Source of the DNA: Planctomycetota bacterium
GTDB taxonomy: Bacteria; Planctomycetota; J058
Assembly: GCA_019636275.1 (NCBI GenBank)
Contig: JAHBXY010000007.1
Span: 1-64,000, forward strand
Length of the DNA stretch: 64,000 bases
Direction: 5' to 3'
Every line of letters begins with the position of its first letter. Position 1 is the first letter of the stretch. The notes beneath the pieces are model-generated. The model made no database searches. It was not told the DNA's origin and was given only the letters and a program-made list of their open reading frames with translations. This document shows positions 1 through 9,234 of the stretch, in pieces. The position numbers and the translations under genes were made by a program.

Positions 1-1
1 G

Positions 2-1273
2 GGCCTCGCCCTGGCCCTCGTGTTCTTCTTCGCCTTCCCGCGCGTCGGCGCCCACCTCCTCCCGCAGGCGCGCGACGCGCGCGACCGCCTCTCCGGGTTC
101 ACCGAGGTCGTGGGGCTCGACGACATCGGCCGGATCCAGCAGAACGACGCGACCGCATTCCGCGCGGAGCTCGTCTCGGGCACGCTGCCCGTGGCCCCCT
201 ACTGGCGCGGGCGCGCGCTCGACCACTACGACGGCGCGTCCTGGCACACGTCGCGCGTGCTGGGCTTCGCCGGCGTGCGCCTCGACGGCGACGGCAACGA
301 CGAGCTCCGCGACACGCTCGTCGACGCGCCGCCCTCGGCGCCGGCCGCCGAGGTCGTGATCTACCAGGAGGCGCTGGGCACGCGCTGCCTGTTCACGGTC
401 GGGACCACGCGCGCCATCCAGTTCAAGTCGGCGCGGCCGGCCGTGGTCGACCGCGACGTCCTGGGCACGATCCTCTGCTTCCCGGTCCCCGGGCAGCCGA
501 TCGCCTACCGGCTCACGACGCACCCGACGCTCGAGGTCCCGCGCCTGCACGTCACCCCGCTCTCCGCCCGCCGCGTGCGCGAGCACTGCCTGCGCCTGCC
601 GGCCGCGGTCGACCGCCCGCGCCTCGAGGAGCTCAGCGCCGGCGTCCTGCGCGCCCGCGGCGTCCCCGAGGGCGCGCCGCCGTCGGTCGTCGCGCGCGCC
701 CTCGAGGACCACCTGCAGACGAACTACCGCTACACGCTCGACGCGGCGCGCACCCCGGGCACCGAGCCCGTGGCCGACTTCCTCTTCGAGCGGCGCGCCG
801 GCCACTGCGAGTACTTCGCCTCGGCCCTGGCCGTCCTCCTGCGCGTCAACGGTATCCCCAGCCGGCTCGTGAGCGGGTTCCGCGGCGGGGTCTACAGCGC
901 CTGGTCGGGCGCCTGGACGGTGCGCCAGCGCGACGCGCACGCCTGGGTCGAGGCGGAGACGGAGCGCGGCTGGATGCGCCTCGACGCCACGCCCGACCAG
1001 GACGAGGCGGCCGCCGGCGGCGTCCTGAGCCGGATGTTCGAGGCGGCCTCCGCCCTGACCGACTGGCTGGAGCTGCGCTGGTACAAGTGGGTGATCGCGT
1101 TCGACGCCTTCGACCAGCGAAGCGCCCTGCGCGCCCTGCGCGAGCGGCTGGCCGAGGCCGCGGAGGCCGCCCGCGGGCTGGTCGCGGGCCTCGCGGCGCC
1201 ACGCCGGCGGCGCCGCGCGCCTCGGCACTCCGCTGGCCGCCCTCGTCGCCGCCGGCGCCCTCCTCGCCACTGA
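2..1273 (+). CDS. TgpA-like transglutaminase-domain membrane protein (5' end outside window)
   Basis: The reading frame is already open at the window edge, where a hydrophobic segment (LALALVFFFAF) looks like the last N-terminal membrane helix, so the start is missing. The extracytoplasmic part carries a transglutaminase-like core: Cys in AGHCEYFAS, His in RDAHAWVE and Asp in LDATPDQ, in the right order and spacing for the catalytic triad. This matches the DUF3488/TgpA family, membrane proteins often encoded beside a MoxR ATPase and a DUF58 protein. Those partners would lie upstream, outside the window. The last ~25 residues in this frame are arginine-rich and unlike the family. A C-terminal membrane helix and a DUF4129-like tail appear in other frames just downstream, so the annotated end at 1273 is probably an artefact of a frame change near 1200. 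Confidence 0.8.
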   Translation, partial: GLALALVFFFAFPRVGAHLLPQARDARDRLSGFTEVVGLDDIGRIQQNDATAFRAELVSGTLPVAPYWRGRALDHYDGASWHTSRVLGFAGVRLDGDGNDELRDTLVDAPPSAPAAEVVIYQEALGTRCLFTVGTTRAIQFKSARPAVVDRDVLGTILCFPVPGQPIAYRLTTHPTLEVPRLHVTPLSARRVREHCLRLPAAVDRPRLEELSAGVLRARGVPEGAPPSVVARALEDHLQTNYRYTLDAARTPGTEPVADFLFERRAGHCEYFASALAVLLRVNGIPSRLVSGFRGGVYSAWSGAWTVRQRDAHAWVEAETERGWMRLDATPDQDEAAAGGVLSRMFEAASALTDWLELRWYKWVIAFDAFDQRSALRALRERLAEAAEAARGLVAGLAAPRRRRRAPRHSAGRPRRRRRPPRH

Positions 1274-1605
1274 CGGCGCGCGGCCAGACCGGCCGGCGGC
1301 GCGCCGCGCGCCTCGGGCTCCGCGGCCCCGACGCGCCGCTCGTGGCCGAGGTCCTGCGACCGCGCTCGCCCGGCGCGGCGTCGTCCACGCCGGGAAGAGA
1401 CGCTGGGCGGTCTGAAAGCGCGCGCGCCGCGCTCGGGCCGCCGGTCGACGGCCTCGTCGCCTGGCTGCCGGCGTGCCACGCGGCCCGCTTCGGCGGCCGC
1501 CCGAGCGACCCCGCGGCGGCGGCCGACGCCCGGCGCGCGCTGGCGGCGCTGCGGGCGCTCCGGGCGGGGACGGCTACAGCCCCGCCTCCTTCGGCGTCAT
1601 CGTCT
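1200..1605 (+). pseudogene. Out-of-frame C-terminal part of the TgpA-like gene
   Basis: Around 1202-1270 another forward frame encodes a membrane-helix-like stretch (GTPLAALVAAGALLA). From about 1300 to 1570 the third forward frame encodes a tail ending in LPACHAARFGGRP followed by an Ala-rich helix. That pattern is typical of the cytoplasmic DUF4129 end of TgpA proteins. Two frame changes would therefore be needed to restore a full-length protein. The tail runs into the 3' end of the convergent bolA gene. Either there are indels in GC-rich runs of this assembly, or the gene has truly decayed. Confidence 0.5.
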
Positions 1606-1816
1606 TGAGCTGCAGGGCGTGGATCGAGTTGTCGGCGATCTTGTCCTTGAGCGGCGCCTGCACCATCTTGTGCTGCTCGACGCGCGTCTTGCCCTCGAAC
1701 GCCTGGGCGACGACGACGGCGGACCAGTGGTCGCCGCCGCCGGTGTCCTGGACGCGCACGACGGCGCCCGGAATCGCGGCCTGGATGCGCTGGACGATCT
1801 CGTCGGCGGTGATCAC
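1574..1816 (-). CDS. bolA: BolA family protein
   Basis: An 80-residue protein of normal BolA/IbaG length. It starts with the helical segment MITADEIVQRIQAAIPGA, has the central class II KH-like beta-alpha-beta fold including GGGDHWSAVVVAQAFEGKTRVEQHKMV, and ends with IHALQLKTMTPKE, the usual BolA closing motif. BolA proteins work with monothiol glutaredoxins in [2Fe-2S] cluster handling or act as stress-linked regulators. This short form, without extensions, fits the BolA2/IbaG type. The conserved His (HKMV) that can ligate the cluster is present. It converges with the transglutaminase gene and is divergent from the GAF-domain gene that begins 117 bp away. Confidence 0.85.
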   Translation of the reverse strand: MITADEIVQRIQAAIPGAVVRVQDTGGGDHWSAVVVAQAFEGKTRVEQHKMVQAPLKDKIADNSIHALQLKTMTPKEAGL

Positions 1817-1932
1817 GCTGCTTGCCTCCGGCCGCCCCTTCTAGCGCACGCGGCGCCGCGCGTCGAGGCGCGCGCGGCCCTTCCTCGCCCCGGATGGGTC
1901 TGGGAAGATCCCCGCCCACGCCCGGAGGCACC

Positions 1933-3237
1933 ATGGCCGACGACAAGCAGAGCGGCTGGACGCGCTTCTTCCGCAAGAAGGACCTCGCCGGCGAGGACTT
2001 CTTCGGCAAGGTGATCGCCGGGCTGGCGCGCATCTTCGAGGGCGGCGACGAGGAGGAGACCTACCGGCAGATCCGGAGCGAGGTGAAGCAGATCTTCGCC
2101 TGCGACGACATCTCGCTCTTCGCCTACGACCCCGACGAGGCGCCCGGCGGCGATGAGGGCGACTGGGTGCTCACCGTCAAGAGCGGCTTCGGCGAGGGGA
2201 ACCGCGTGTCGCAGGGCGACGCGCGCGTGCTGCCCGACCTGCTCCCCGGGCGGCCGATCAAGTACTCGGAGCTCGTCGCCCAGCAGGCGGCGCTCAAGGC
2301 GATCGCCCTGGCCTTCGAGGAGAACACCTTCTACGGCTGCGACATCGAGCAGAACAAGGTCGTGCTGCTCAAGGAGCCGCGCCCCGAGGACGACCTGGGC
2401 TCGGGCGACCTGTCGGTGCTGGCGATCCCGCTGCAGTACGGCAACAAGGTCGGGCGCGTGCTCGAGCAGACGCGCGTCGGCGTGCTGGCGCTGTTCAAGA
2501 CCCCCGTGCGCCGCGAGCTGGGCGAGCTCGAGCGCGGCATGCGGGCGCTCCTCGCCCACGCGCTCGTGAGCAGCTCCTGCGTCCTGCGCGACCCCGTCAC
2601 GCGGCTCTACACCGAGGCGCACCTGCGCGACGAGGTGGCCCGCTACGTGAACATGTTCGACCTCACCGGCGGGCAGCTCGGCGGCGCGTTCGTCGTGGTG
2701 ATGGTCGACTGCCTGCGCCTCTACAAGCAGACCCTCGAGGCCACGGGGAAGGTCGACCCGGGCGACGTGAGCCACAAGGTCTCCGAGGCGCTGCGCGGCG
2801 TCGCGCAGTGCGTGTGGCGCCGCGCGCGCGACCACCAGCTCGGCCCCAACGAGGAGCTGCGCTGCGGCCTCCCCGGGCGCATCGGCCACCAGGCGTTCGG
2901 CGTGCTCCTGCCGCTGGTCAAGCCGTTCGAGCTGGGCATGTGGTGCACGCGGCTCTCGCAGGACGTGATCGCGCACCACTTCGAGGCCGAGGAGTTCCTG
3001 GTCACGGGCGACGTCACGGTGAGCCTGCGCGCGATCCCGTTCGGCGCGTCCGGCGCCAAGACGCCGGCGGAGCTGTTCGCGCTGGCCCGCAAGGTGATCG
3101 ACGAGCTGGAGGCCGAGCAGGCCAAGGCGCGCCGCGACCCGGCGGCCCTGACGGCGCTGGTGAAGACGATCCGCGTGTGGGACCAGGGCCAGTGGGTCGC
3201 GCCGAACGACTACAAGGGCGAGCTCGCCGGCGCTTGA
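1933..3237 (+). CDS. GAF domain protein with degenerate GGDEF-like C-terminal domain
   Basis: The ATG at 1933 was chosen because a GGAGG ribosome-binding site sits just upstream (1924-1928). The product is 434 residues. Residues ~30-230 look like a GAF sensor domain (DISLFAYDPDE through LAIPLQYGNKVGRVLEQTRVGVLALF). The following ~180 residues begin with the GGDEF-type entry DPVTRLYTEAHLRDEV and continue with the alternating beta/alpha pattern, but the catalytic GG[D/E]EF loop is absent: GRIGHQAFGVLLP occupies its place. It is therefore probably a non-catalytic signalling protein. It shares its strand with the glycosyltransferase (19 bp downstream) and the histidine kinase. What ligand the GAF domain binds cannot be read from the sequence. 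Confidence 0.65.
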   Translation: MADDKQSGWTRFFRKKDLAGEDFFGKVIAGLARIFEGGDEEETYRQIRSEVKQIFACDDISLFAYDPDEAPGGDEGDWVLTVKSGFGEGNRVSQGDARVLPDLLPGRPIKYSELVAQQAALKAIALAFEENTFYGCDIEQNKVVLLKEPRPEDDLGSGDLSVLAIPLQYGNKVGRVLEQTRVGVLALFKTPVRRELGELERGMRALLAHALVSSSCVLRDPVTRLYTEAHLRDEVARYVNMFDLTGGQLGGAFVVVMVDCLRLYKQTLEATGKVDPGDVSHKVSEALRGVAQCVWRRARDHQLGPNEELRCGLPGRIGHQAFGVLLPLVKPFELGMWCTRLSQDVIAHHFEAEEFLVTGDVTVSLRAIPFGASGAKTPAELFALARKVIDELEAEQAKARRDPAALTALVKTIRVWDQGQWVAPNDYKGELAGA

Positions 3238-3256
3238 CCACGCGGGCGTCCAGGCC

Positions 3257-3973
3257 GTGACCGCCCCCGCGCCGCCGGCGCTGCGGCTGGTCGTCCCGAC
3301 CCTGCGCGAGGCGCACGGGGTCGAGGCGTTCCTGGCCGCGCTCCTGCCGGTCGCGCGCGGCCTCGCCGCCGAGGTCGTCCTCGTCGACGACCGCTCCGAG
3401 GACGGCACGGCCGAGGTCGCGCGGGCGGCGATCACGCGCCTGGGCGGGGGCGACCTCGCGCGCGTGGTCGTGCGCGCGGGGCCGCGCGGGCTCTCGGCGT
3501 CGGTGCTCGAGGGCTGGGCCGGCGCGACCGCGCCGCTCCTGGGCGTCATGGACGCCGACCTGAGCCACCCGCCCGGGCTCCTCCCGCGGCTCGTCGACGA
3601 GGTGCGGGCCGGGGCCGACGTGGCGATCGCCTCCCGCTACGTGCCGGGCGGCGGCGTCGAGGGCTGGCCGCTGCGCCGGCGCGTCGTCTCGCGCGCCGCC
3701 TCGCTCCTCGGGCGCACGGTCGTCGACGCGCGCGACCCGCTGTCGGGGTTCTTCGTGGTGCGGCGCGAGGTGATCGACGGCGTGGCCCTGCGCCCGCGCG
3801 GCTGGAAGATCGCCCTGGAGGTCCTGGCCCGGGGCCGGGTCGAGCGGGTGGCGCAGGTGCCGTTCGTGTTCCGCGACCGCGCCTGGGGCCGCTCGAAGTT
3901 CGGCCCCCGCGCCGTGGTCGACTTCCTCGCGCACCTGGCCCGCCTCCACGCCGACCGCCTCCGGGGCAGGTGA
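3257..3973 (+). CDS. Family 2 glycosyltransferase, dolichyl/polyprenyl-phosphate mannosyltransferase-like
   Basis: A 238-residue GT-A fold enzyme starting at GTG 3257. It has the nucleotide-binding entry VVPTLREAHGVEAFLAALLP, the VDDRSEDGTAEV loop at ~44-55 and the metal-binding DADLSHPP motif at ~98-105, all as in DPM1/polyprenol-phosphate mannosyltransferases. SGFFVVRRE and the SKFG region near the end are also typical of this subfamily. It lacks the C-terminal membrane helices of longer members, so it resembles the soluble catalytic DPM1 form. It would move a sugar from a nucleotide sugar to a lipid phosphate at the membrane. The stop overlaps the first possible start of the next gene. Confidence 0.8.
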   Translation: MTAPAPPALRLVVPTLREAHGVEAFLAALLPVARGLAAEVVLVDDRSEDGTAEVARAAITRLGGGDLARVVVRAGPRGLSASVLEGWAGATAPLLGVMDADLSHPPGLLPRLVDEVRAGADVAIASRYVPGGGVEGWPLRRRVVSRAASLLGRTVVDARDPLSGFFVVRREVIDGVALRPRGWKIALEVLARGRVERVAQVPFVFRDRAWGRSKFGPRAVVDFLAHLARLHADRLRGR

Positions 3974-4041
3974 GCCGGCCCCGTCCCTGGACCGGATGCG
4001 ACGGCGGGCGAGGATGGATGCCGTCGAGCCGAGGAGGGGGC

Positions 4042-5478
4042 ATGAGGCTCCAGCACGTCTTCGCCGGCGCCCTCTCGGGCCTCGTGGCCGTCGCCCTGGT
4101 CGCGGCGGCCGCCTTGGTGCTGCTCACCACCTCGCTCCACCAGCTCGTGACGGACCTCTCGACGCACACCGAAGCGATCCGCGCCGCCGACGAGGTCGAG
4201 ACGAAGCTCCTGCTCCACAACCGCCTGGCCACGCGCGAGCTGGTCACGGGCGAGCCGGAGCTGCGCAGGCAGCGGGCGGCGTCCCAGACGGCGGTGTGGC
4301 GCGAGCTGGCGGAGGTCGAGGCGTTCGTGGGCTCGCCGGAGGAGGAGGCGCTCCTCGCCCGGGCGCGCGCCCGGCTGGCGCGGTACTTCGCGGCGTGGGA
4401 CCAGGTCGACCGTGCCGCCGACCGGCTCGAGGCCTACCGGCGCAAGGGGCCGCACCTCGAGGAGGCGCTGGCCGAGCTGCACGCGCTGGCGGAGCTCAAC
4501 GTGGCCGACGCGCGGCAGGCGCAGCGCGCGGCCCAGCAGCGCGACGAGGCGGCCAAGGCGCTCGCCGTCGCCGCCGTCGTGGTCCTGGTGCTCGGCGCTG
4601 GCCTGGCGCTCCTCGCCCTCCGGCGGCAGGCGCTGCGCCCGATCCTGCGGGTGGACGCGGCCATCCGCCGCTTCGGCGCCGGCGACCGCGGGGCCCGCGC
4701 CCGCGAGGAGGGCGCGGCCGAGGTCCGTGAGATCGCCCGCGCGTTCAACGAGATGGCCAGCCAGCTCGCGCGGCGCCGCGAGGAGCAGCTCGCGTTCCTC
4801 GGCGGCGTGGCCCACGATCTCAAGAACCCGCTCACCCCGCTCAAGCTGGCCGCCTCCGCGGCGGGCGGCGACGTCACCCCCGAGCGGGCGCGGCGGACGC
4901 TGGACCTGGTCGGGCGGCAGGTGGAGCGCCTCGAGCGCATGATCGGCGACCTGCTCGAGACGGCGCGGATCGAGGCCGGGCAGCTCGAGCTGCGGCCCGA
5001 CGTGCACGACGCCGCCGAGCTGCTCGAGGAGGTCGCGCGCCTCCACGCGGCCGTGGCCACGCACGAGCTCGTGTGGACCGGGCCGTCCGAGCCGCTCCTC
5101 GTGCGCTGCGACGCGCAGCGCCTCGAGCAGGTCCTGAACAACCTGGTCAGCAACGCGATGAAGTACTCGCCCCCGGGGTCGCGGGTGGCGCTGTCGCTCG
5201 AGCGCGTGGGCGACGAGGCGGTCTTCGCCGTGCGCGACCACGGGGTCGGCGTCCCGCCCGAGGAGCAGGCCCGGATCTTCGAGCCCTTCCGGCGCGGCGC
5301 GCAGGCGCGCGGCGCGGCGATCCCGGGCGTGGGCCTGGGGCTGTGCGTCTCGCGGCGGATCGTCGAGGCGCACGGCGGCCAGATCGAGCTGGAGAGCGCG
5401 CCCGGCCTCGGCTCGACGTTCCGGGTGCGGCTCCCGCGGGTCCTCTCGGACCGGCCCGCGCCGGCGCTGGTCGGCTGA
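4042..5478 (+). CDS. Membrane sensor histidine kinase (HAMP-HisKA-HATPase)
   Basis: Start taken at ATG 4042, preceded by GAGGAGGGGG (4031-4040). The frame is open 24 codons further back to a GTG that overlaps the glycosyltransferase stop. The 478-residue protein has a membrane helix at ~7-30, a helical extracytoplasmic region with possible ligand-sensing coiled coils, a second helix at ~176-196, a HAMP linker, and the H-box GGVAHDLKNPLTPL with the phosphorylated His at about 258. The N-box (NNLVSNAMKYS), G1 (DHGVGVPPEE) and G2 (GVGLGLCVSRR) motifs are intact, so it should be active. No response regulator is adjacent, so it is an orphan kinase. The signal is unknown. Confidence 0.88.
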   Translation: MRLQHVFAGALSGLVAVALVAAAALVLLTTSLHQLVTDLSTHTEAIRAADEVETKLLLHNRLATRELVTGEPELRRQRAASQTAVWRELAEVEAFVGSPEEEALLARARARLARYFAAWDQVDRAADRLEAYRRKGPHLEEALAELHALAELNVADARQAQRAAQQRDEAAKALAVAAVVVLVLGAGLALLALRRQALRPILRVDAAIRRFGAGDRGARAREEGAAEVREIARAFNEMASQLARRREEQLAFLGGVAHDLKNPLTPLKLAASAAGGDVTPERARRTLDLVGRQVERLERMIGDLLETARIEAGQLELRPDVHDAAELLEEVARLHAAVATHELVWTGPSEPLLVRCDAQRLEQVLNNLVSNAMKYSPPGSRVALSLERVGDEAVFAVRDHGVGVPPEEQARIFEPFRRGAQARGAAIPGVGLGLCVSRRIVEAHGGQIELESAPGLGSTFRVRLPRVLSDRPAPALVG

Positions 5479-5516
5479 CCCGCCGTCGCCCGCGGTCGCT
5501 CGCGGTCGGGGGCGCG

Positions 5517-5549
5517 CGCGGCGGCCGGACGTGGCGCCCGGCCGCCGCG
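5517..5549. terminator. Strong hairpin between convergent genes
   Basis: The arms 5517-5528 and 5538-5549 form a perfect 12-bp G+C-only stem closed by a 9-nt loop. It lies exactly in the 80-bp gap between the convergent histidine kinase and VOC genes, where a bidirectional terminator would be expected. There is no T-tract on either side, so classic intrinsic termination is uncertain. Confidence 0.4.
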
Positions 5550-5558
5550 GCCCGGTCG

Positions 5559-6023
5559 CTACTTGCCCTCGATGCTCAGCTCGTTGCCGTCGGGGTCGCT
5601 GAAGCTCGACACCCGCAGGCCGCCGCACGGGTCGAACGGCGCGCTCATCGTCACGCCGGCGGCCTTCAGGCGCGCCAGCGCGGCGTCGAAGTCGTCGACG
5701 GCCAGGCCCACCGAGGCGATCCCCTTGGTCGGCATGGCCGCGTCGCGGCCGGCGTGGAGGCACAGGGCCGCGTCGCCGGTCCTGAACTCCGCCCAGCCGC
5801 CGCCGGCGGGGTAGGCCAGCGTCAGGCCCAGCGTCTCCGTGTAGAAGGCCAGCGACCGGTCGAAGTCGGTCACGTAGAGGATCACGCGCGCCGCGCGCTT
5901 GATCGCGCCGGCCGGCGCCGGCGCCTTCCGCGCCTTCTTCTCCTTCTTGGCCTTGGCCGCCTTCTTGGCCTTGGCGGCCGACTTCTTCTGCTTGCCCTTG
6001 GGGGGCGACTTCGTCGCAGGCAT
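5559..6023 (-). CDS. VOC (glyoxalase/bleomycin-resistance fold) protein with lysine-rich N-terminal arm
   Basis: Start set at ATG 6023, which has AGGAG a few bases upstream. Earlier codons in the frame look non-coding. Residues 1-~45 are an Ala/Lys/Pro arm (repeats such as AKAKKAAKAKKEKKARKA) resembling histone H1-like bacterial tails. The remaining ~110 residues form one VOC module: VILYVTDFDRSLAFYTETLGL, then a second half with VGLAVDDFDAALARLKAAGV and the closing FSDPDGNELSIEG. In the family, metal ligands come from the first strand and the final E in GNELSIE; the first-strand position here is not the usual His/Gln. It could be an enzyme or a binding protein. The basic arm suggests nucleic-acid association, which is inference. 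Confidence 0.75.
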   Translation of the reverse strand: MPATKSPPKGKQKKSAAKAKKAAKAKKEKKARKAPAPAGAIKRAARVILYVTDFDRSLAFYTETLGLTLAYPAGGGWAEFRTGDAALCLHAGRDAAMPTKGIASVGLAVDDFDAALARLKAAGVTMSAPFDPCGGLRVSSFSDPDGNELSIEGK

Positions 6024-6144
6024 GGTGCGCTCCTGGGTCGTGCGCCGCGGTCCCGACGCCGCGGACGGGAGGGAGATGGCACCGCTCCCGGGCGGCGAAG
6101 TCAAGCCCTTGTCCCCGTGGGTGCACGCCCGCGCCGGGCGGGCG

Positions 6145-8052
6145 CTACTTGTCGTCGAGCAGCCGCGGGAGCGCCTCGAGCAGGAGGTCCTTCTCCCGCT
6201 GGCCCGGCGCCTCGGCGCCGCGGCCGCCGCGCCAGCCGCCGCGCAGGAGGGGCATGAGGCGCTGCATGAGGACGTCGTCGTTGGTGGCCATGATGATCCC
6301 GAAGACGAGCTCCGCCCCGGCCGGCGCGCCGCACGCCTGCTCGAGCGGCTGCACGGGGCCGTCGCCGCCGGCGAGGTCGACGAGCGCCTGGGCCGCGCCG
6401 AGGCGCAGGCGCCGGTCCTCGTGGTCCTCGCCGCACAGCCGCACGAGCCGGTCGCGCACGCGCCGGTCGACCCGCAGCAGCACCTGGAGCCAGGCGTACT
6501 GCACGGGCCGGTCCTCGAGGCCCATGACGTGGCGCAGGAGCGGCGGGCAGCCGTCGTCGCGCACCGACACGATGGCCCGGAGCTGGTTGACGCGCTCGAC
6601 CGTGGCCCCGCCCTCGGTCAGCTCGCGCACGAGGGCGCGCGGCGCCGAGGGCGCGAGCTGGCGCAGGACCTGCAGCAGCTCCGCCGGCCCGAGCGCGCCG
6701 GCGCCGCCGCCGCCGCGGCGCAGGAGCGCCAGGCGCTCGGGGTGGAGCCGCACGAGCACCGGCCGCTCGCCGGGGGTGAGCTCGACCTCGATCACCTCGG
6801 TGTCCAGGCGGCCGCGCAGGACGGTGCGGTCGGGCCGGACGAGGCTCACCACGCCGTCGCCCTCGAAGGCCAGCGACTCGACCTGGTCGAGCGCGACCGG
6901 GAGCGCGGCGAAGCCCAGGTCGAGCGTCCAGCCGGTCGCGCGCGCGCGCCCGGAGAACTCGTCGCCGCTGTGCAGGACGACGCGGTGGCCGTCGAGCGGC
7001 GGGGCGCGCCGCTCGCCGCCGCGGCGGCCGAAGACCACGCGCACCAGCCGCTCGCGGCGGATCTCCACCGGCTCCGCCAGCGCGGGCAGCTTGACCCGCA
7101 GGCTGTCGGTGCGGAGGAAGCCGCTGAAGCGGTCCTCGTCGACGGTCACGATCGCCTCGACGTCGGCGACCCGCCGCTCCAGGTCCAGGCCGGCCACGCG
7201 CCGGGCCGGCACCTCGAGCTCGGCGTAGGCGGTGACGATCCGGAACGACTCGTTGAGCACGGTGCCCTCGAGCACGTCGCCCGAGCGCAGCTCGAGCAGG
7301 TCGCGGCCCTTGCCGTCGGGGCGCTCGACGCGCAGGACCTGCGCCAGGTCCGGGGCGGCGGCCGCGCCGACCTCGAGCCGCAGGGTGTACGGGCTGCGGG
7401 CGCGGTGGACGTGCTTGACGTGGACGAGGACGAGCGTCGCCTCGCGCGCCGTCCACACCGCCTCCTCGCGGTCGTCCTCGCCCGACGACTCGGCCAGCTC
7501 CTTGCCGTCGGCCGCCACGAGCGCGAGGTCCAGGTCGCCCTCGCCGTGGCGGAAGGTCAGCTCCGCGCGGACCTGCTGCCCGGCCGGGACGTCGACCGGG
7601 TACCAGTCCGAGCCCCAGCACACCGCCTGGGCGGTGCGCCCGCCGGCCGGTCCGGCGGCCCCGGCCGGCACCAGGCCCAGGTGCAGGTCGTAGGGGGCGC
7701 GGCCGTTGTGCACGCGCACGTAGACGGGGCCGGGCGCCGGGGGCAGGAGCGCCAGGACCTCCTCGTCCTTCTGGCCGCGCGACCAGGCCAGGAGGCGCCC
7801 GCGGCCGTCGTGCACCTCGAGCTCGAGGTCGGCCTCGGCGTGGCTGAACTTGATCTGCACCTCGAGCCGCTGACCCGCCGGGACGTCGAGGGCGTACCAG
7901 TCCTCGTCGTTGCACGAGAGGCCCTTGTAGTCACCCGGCTCGATGCGCGCGGCCGTGCGCCGCGTCTGGTTGGGCTCGAAGCGGTCCTGCTGGGCCTGCG
8001 CGCCAGCGGGCAGGAGCGCGAGCGCGAGGAGCGGAGCGAGGGCGCGGCGCAT
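6145..8052 (-). CDS. Secreted protein with two PPC-like domains, Sm-like segments and helical C-terminus
   Basis: A 635-residue protein with a clear signal peptide (MRRALAPLLALALLPAGAQA, cleavage after AQA) and a GGAGG site before its ATG. Residues ~22-130 and ~140-245 are two beta-sandwich domains of the pre-peptidase C-terminal (PPC) type: each starts near EPNQT or CWGSDWY, has DVPAGQ, then DLELEV or DLDLAL, and ends in YDLHLGL or YTLRLEV. The next ~280 residues contain several repeats of a short beta pattern beginning LRSGDVLEGTV or LHSGDEFSGRA, similar to Sm-like beta barrels that often occur with planctomycete envelope proteins. The last ~100 residues are helical and could be HEAT-like. 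No enzyme motif was seen. Envelope role is inferred. Confidence 0.6.
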   Translation of the reverse strand: MRRALAPLLALALLPAGAQAQQDRFEPNQTRRTAARIEPGDYKGLSCNDEDWYALDVPAGQRLEVQIKFSHAEADLELEVHDGRGRLLAWSRGQKDEEVLALLPPAPGPVYVRVHNGRAPYDLHLGLVPAGAAGPAGGRTAQAVCWGSDWYPVDVPAGQQVRAELTFRHGEGDLDLALVAADGKELAESSGEDDREEAVWTAREATLVLVHVKHVHRARSPYTLRLEVGAAAAPDLAQVLRVERPDGKGRDLLELRSGDVLEGTVLNESFRIVTAYAELEVPARRVAGLDLERRVADVEAIVTVDEDRFSGFLRTDSLRVKLPALAEPVEIRRERLVRVVFGRRGGERRAPPLDGHRVVLHSGDEFSGRARATGWTLDLGFAALPVALDQVESLAFEGDGVVSLVRPDRTVLRGRLDTEVIEVELTPGERPVLVRLHPERLALLRRGGGGAGALGPAELLQVLRQLAPSAPRALVRELTEGGATVERVNQLRAIVSVRDDGCPPLLRHVMGLEDRPVQYAWLQVLLRVDRRVRDRLVRLCGEDHEDRRLRLGAAQALVDLAGGDGPVQPLEQACGAPAGAELVFGIIMATNDDVLMQRLMPLLRGGWRGGRGAEAPGQREKDLLLEALPRLLDDK

Positions 8053-8122
8053 GGAGCCTCCCGAAGCCGCTACTCTGCCATCGCGGCGCTCGACCGCCAG
8101 CCCCGGGCGGCGGGGCGCGCCC

Positions 8123-9234
8123 TCAGGCCAGGCCGACGTGCTCCCGCCAGGCGGCCCGGAGCGCGGGGCTGACGCCCGCGTCGGCCTCGACCCGCCGGGC
8201 CAGGTCCTCGAGCAGCGTCAGGACCGCCGGGTCGTCGGGCGGCGGCCGCCGCCCGACGCGCGCGTCGGGGAGCTCGTCGTGGCGCGGGGCGAAGACCATG
8301 GGCAGCACGTCGTAGGCGGGCGCGAGCGACGCGCGCCCCTCGTCGTCGAGCAGCAGGGCGTAGTTGCCCAGGTGCGCGTCGGTGTTGCCCAGCGCGGCGG
8401 AGAAGGCGTGCACGAGCGCCAGCCGCCGCGTGTCCGCCGCCGGCAGCCGGCCCTCGGCGCTCAGGCGTTCGGCGACCGCCACCGGGTCGCGGTCCTCGTC
8501 GTAGCGGGCCGCGCCGAGCCAGAAGAGGGTCACGGCCCCGGCGCGACCGCCGCCCGCGAGCCGGTCGAAGCGCTCCACCTCCAGGTAGCCGCGCCCCTCG
8601 AGCTCGACGTACCCGGCGGCGACCGCCGGCACGCCGGCGGCGCGCAGCGTGGCCGCGCAGTGCGCCTCGAAGCGCAGCAGGTCGGCCCAGCGCCGGCCGA
8701 GGAGCGTGGCCAGGGGCGGGGTGAACTTGACGATCAACCCGCGCCCGTCGTCGAGGCGCAGGGTGAACTGGGCCGATCGCCGCCGACCGAGCTGCCGGCC
8801 GCGGGGTCGAGCGCGTCCTCGACCAGCCGCGGGTAGTGCGTCCGCGCCTCGCCGCGCGCGGGGCCGGGACGCTGGCCGGCGCCGAAGACCTGCTCGTAGC
8901 GCCGCCAGCTCTCCTCGCCGACGACGAGGTCCCCGGGCAGATCGCACCCGCGCTCGGCGACCGCCCGCAGCACGTCCTCGGCGTCCCAGCGGCGCGGGTC
9001 GAGCGGGAGCCGGAGCTCGGGGAACCACCGGGCGAAGCGCTGGCCGAGGAAGCCCGCGGGCGCCATGTCCTGGAGCGCCCAGGGGACGCCCTCCTCGACC
9101 GCGTGCTCGCCCGGGCCGAGGAGCGGATAGCCCGGCCGCTGGAGCGAGAGCCGCCGCGCCGCCGGCGCGTACGCGCCAACGAGCTCGACGGTCGCGTCGC
9201 GCCGGACGCGGCGGATCGGCAGCGACGTGCTCAC
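8123..9234 (-). pseudogene. HipA-family Ser/Thr kinase (YjjJ/HipH-like), frameshifted
   Basis: The gene reads in two frames. The first part, from GTG 9234, encodes a HipA N-terminal region with VPWALQDMAPAGFLGQRFAR, the pattern of the YjjJ/HipH branch, and runs to DALDPAAGSSVGGDRP near 8772. The expected continuation (family pattern SSxGGxxPKFTL) lies in the next frame as QFTLRLDDGRG. It then continues through the kinase core, LGNTDAHLGNYALLLDD and LAPAYDVLPM, to 8123. A single missing base in the C-run near 8772 would restore about 370 residues. HipA kinases phosphorylate targets such as glutamyl-tRNA synthetase. No HipB-like antitoxin lies beside it. It may be a real pseudogene or a sequencing indel. 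Confidence 0.75.
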
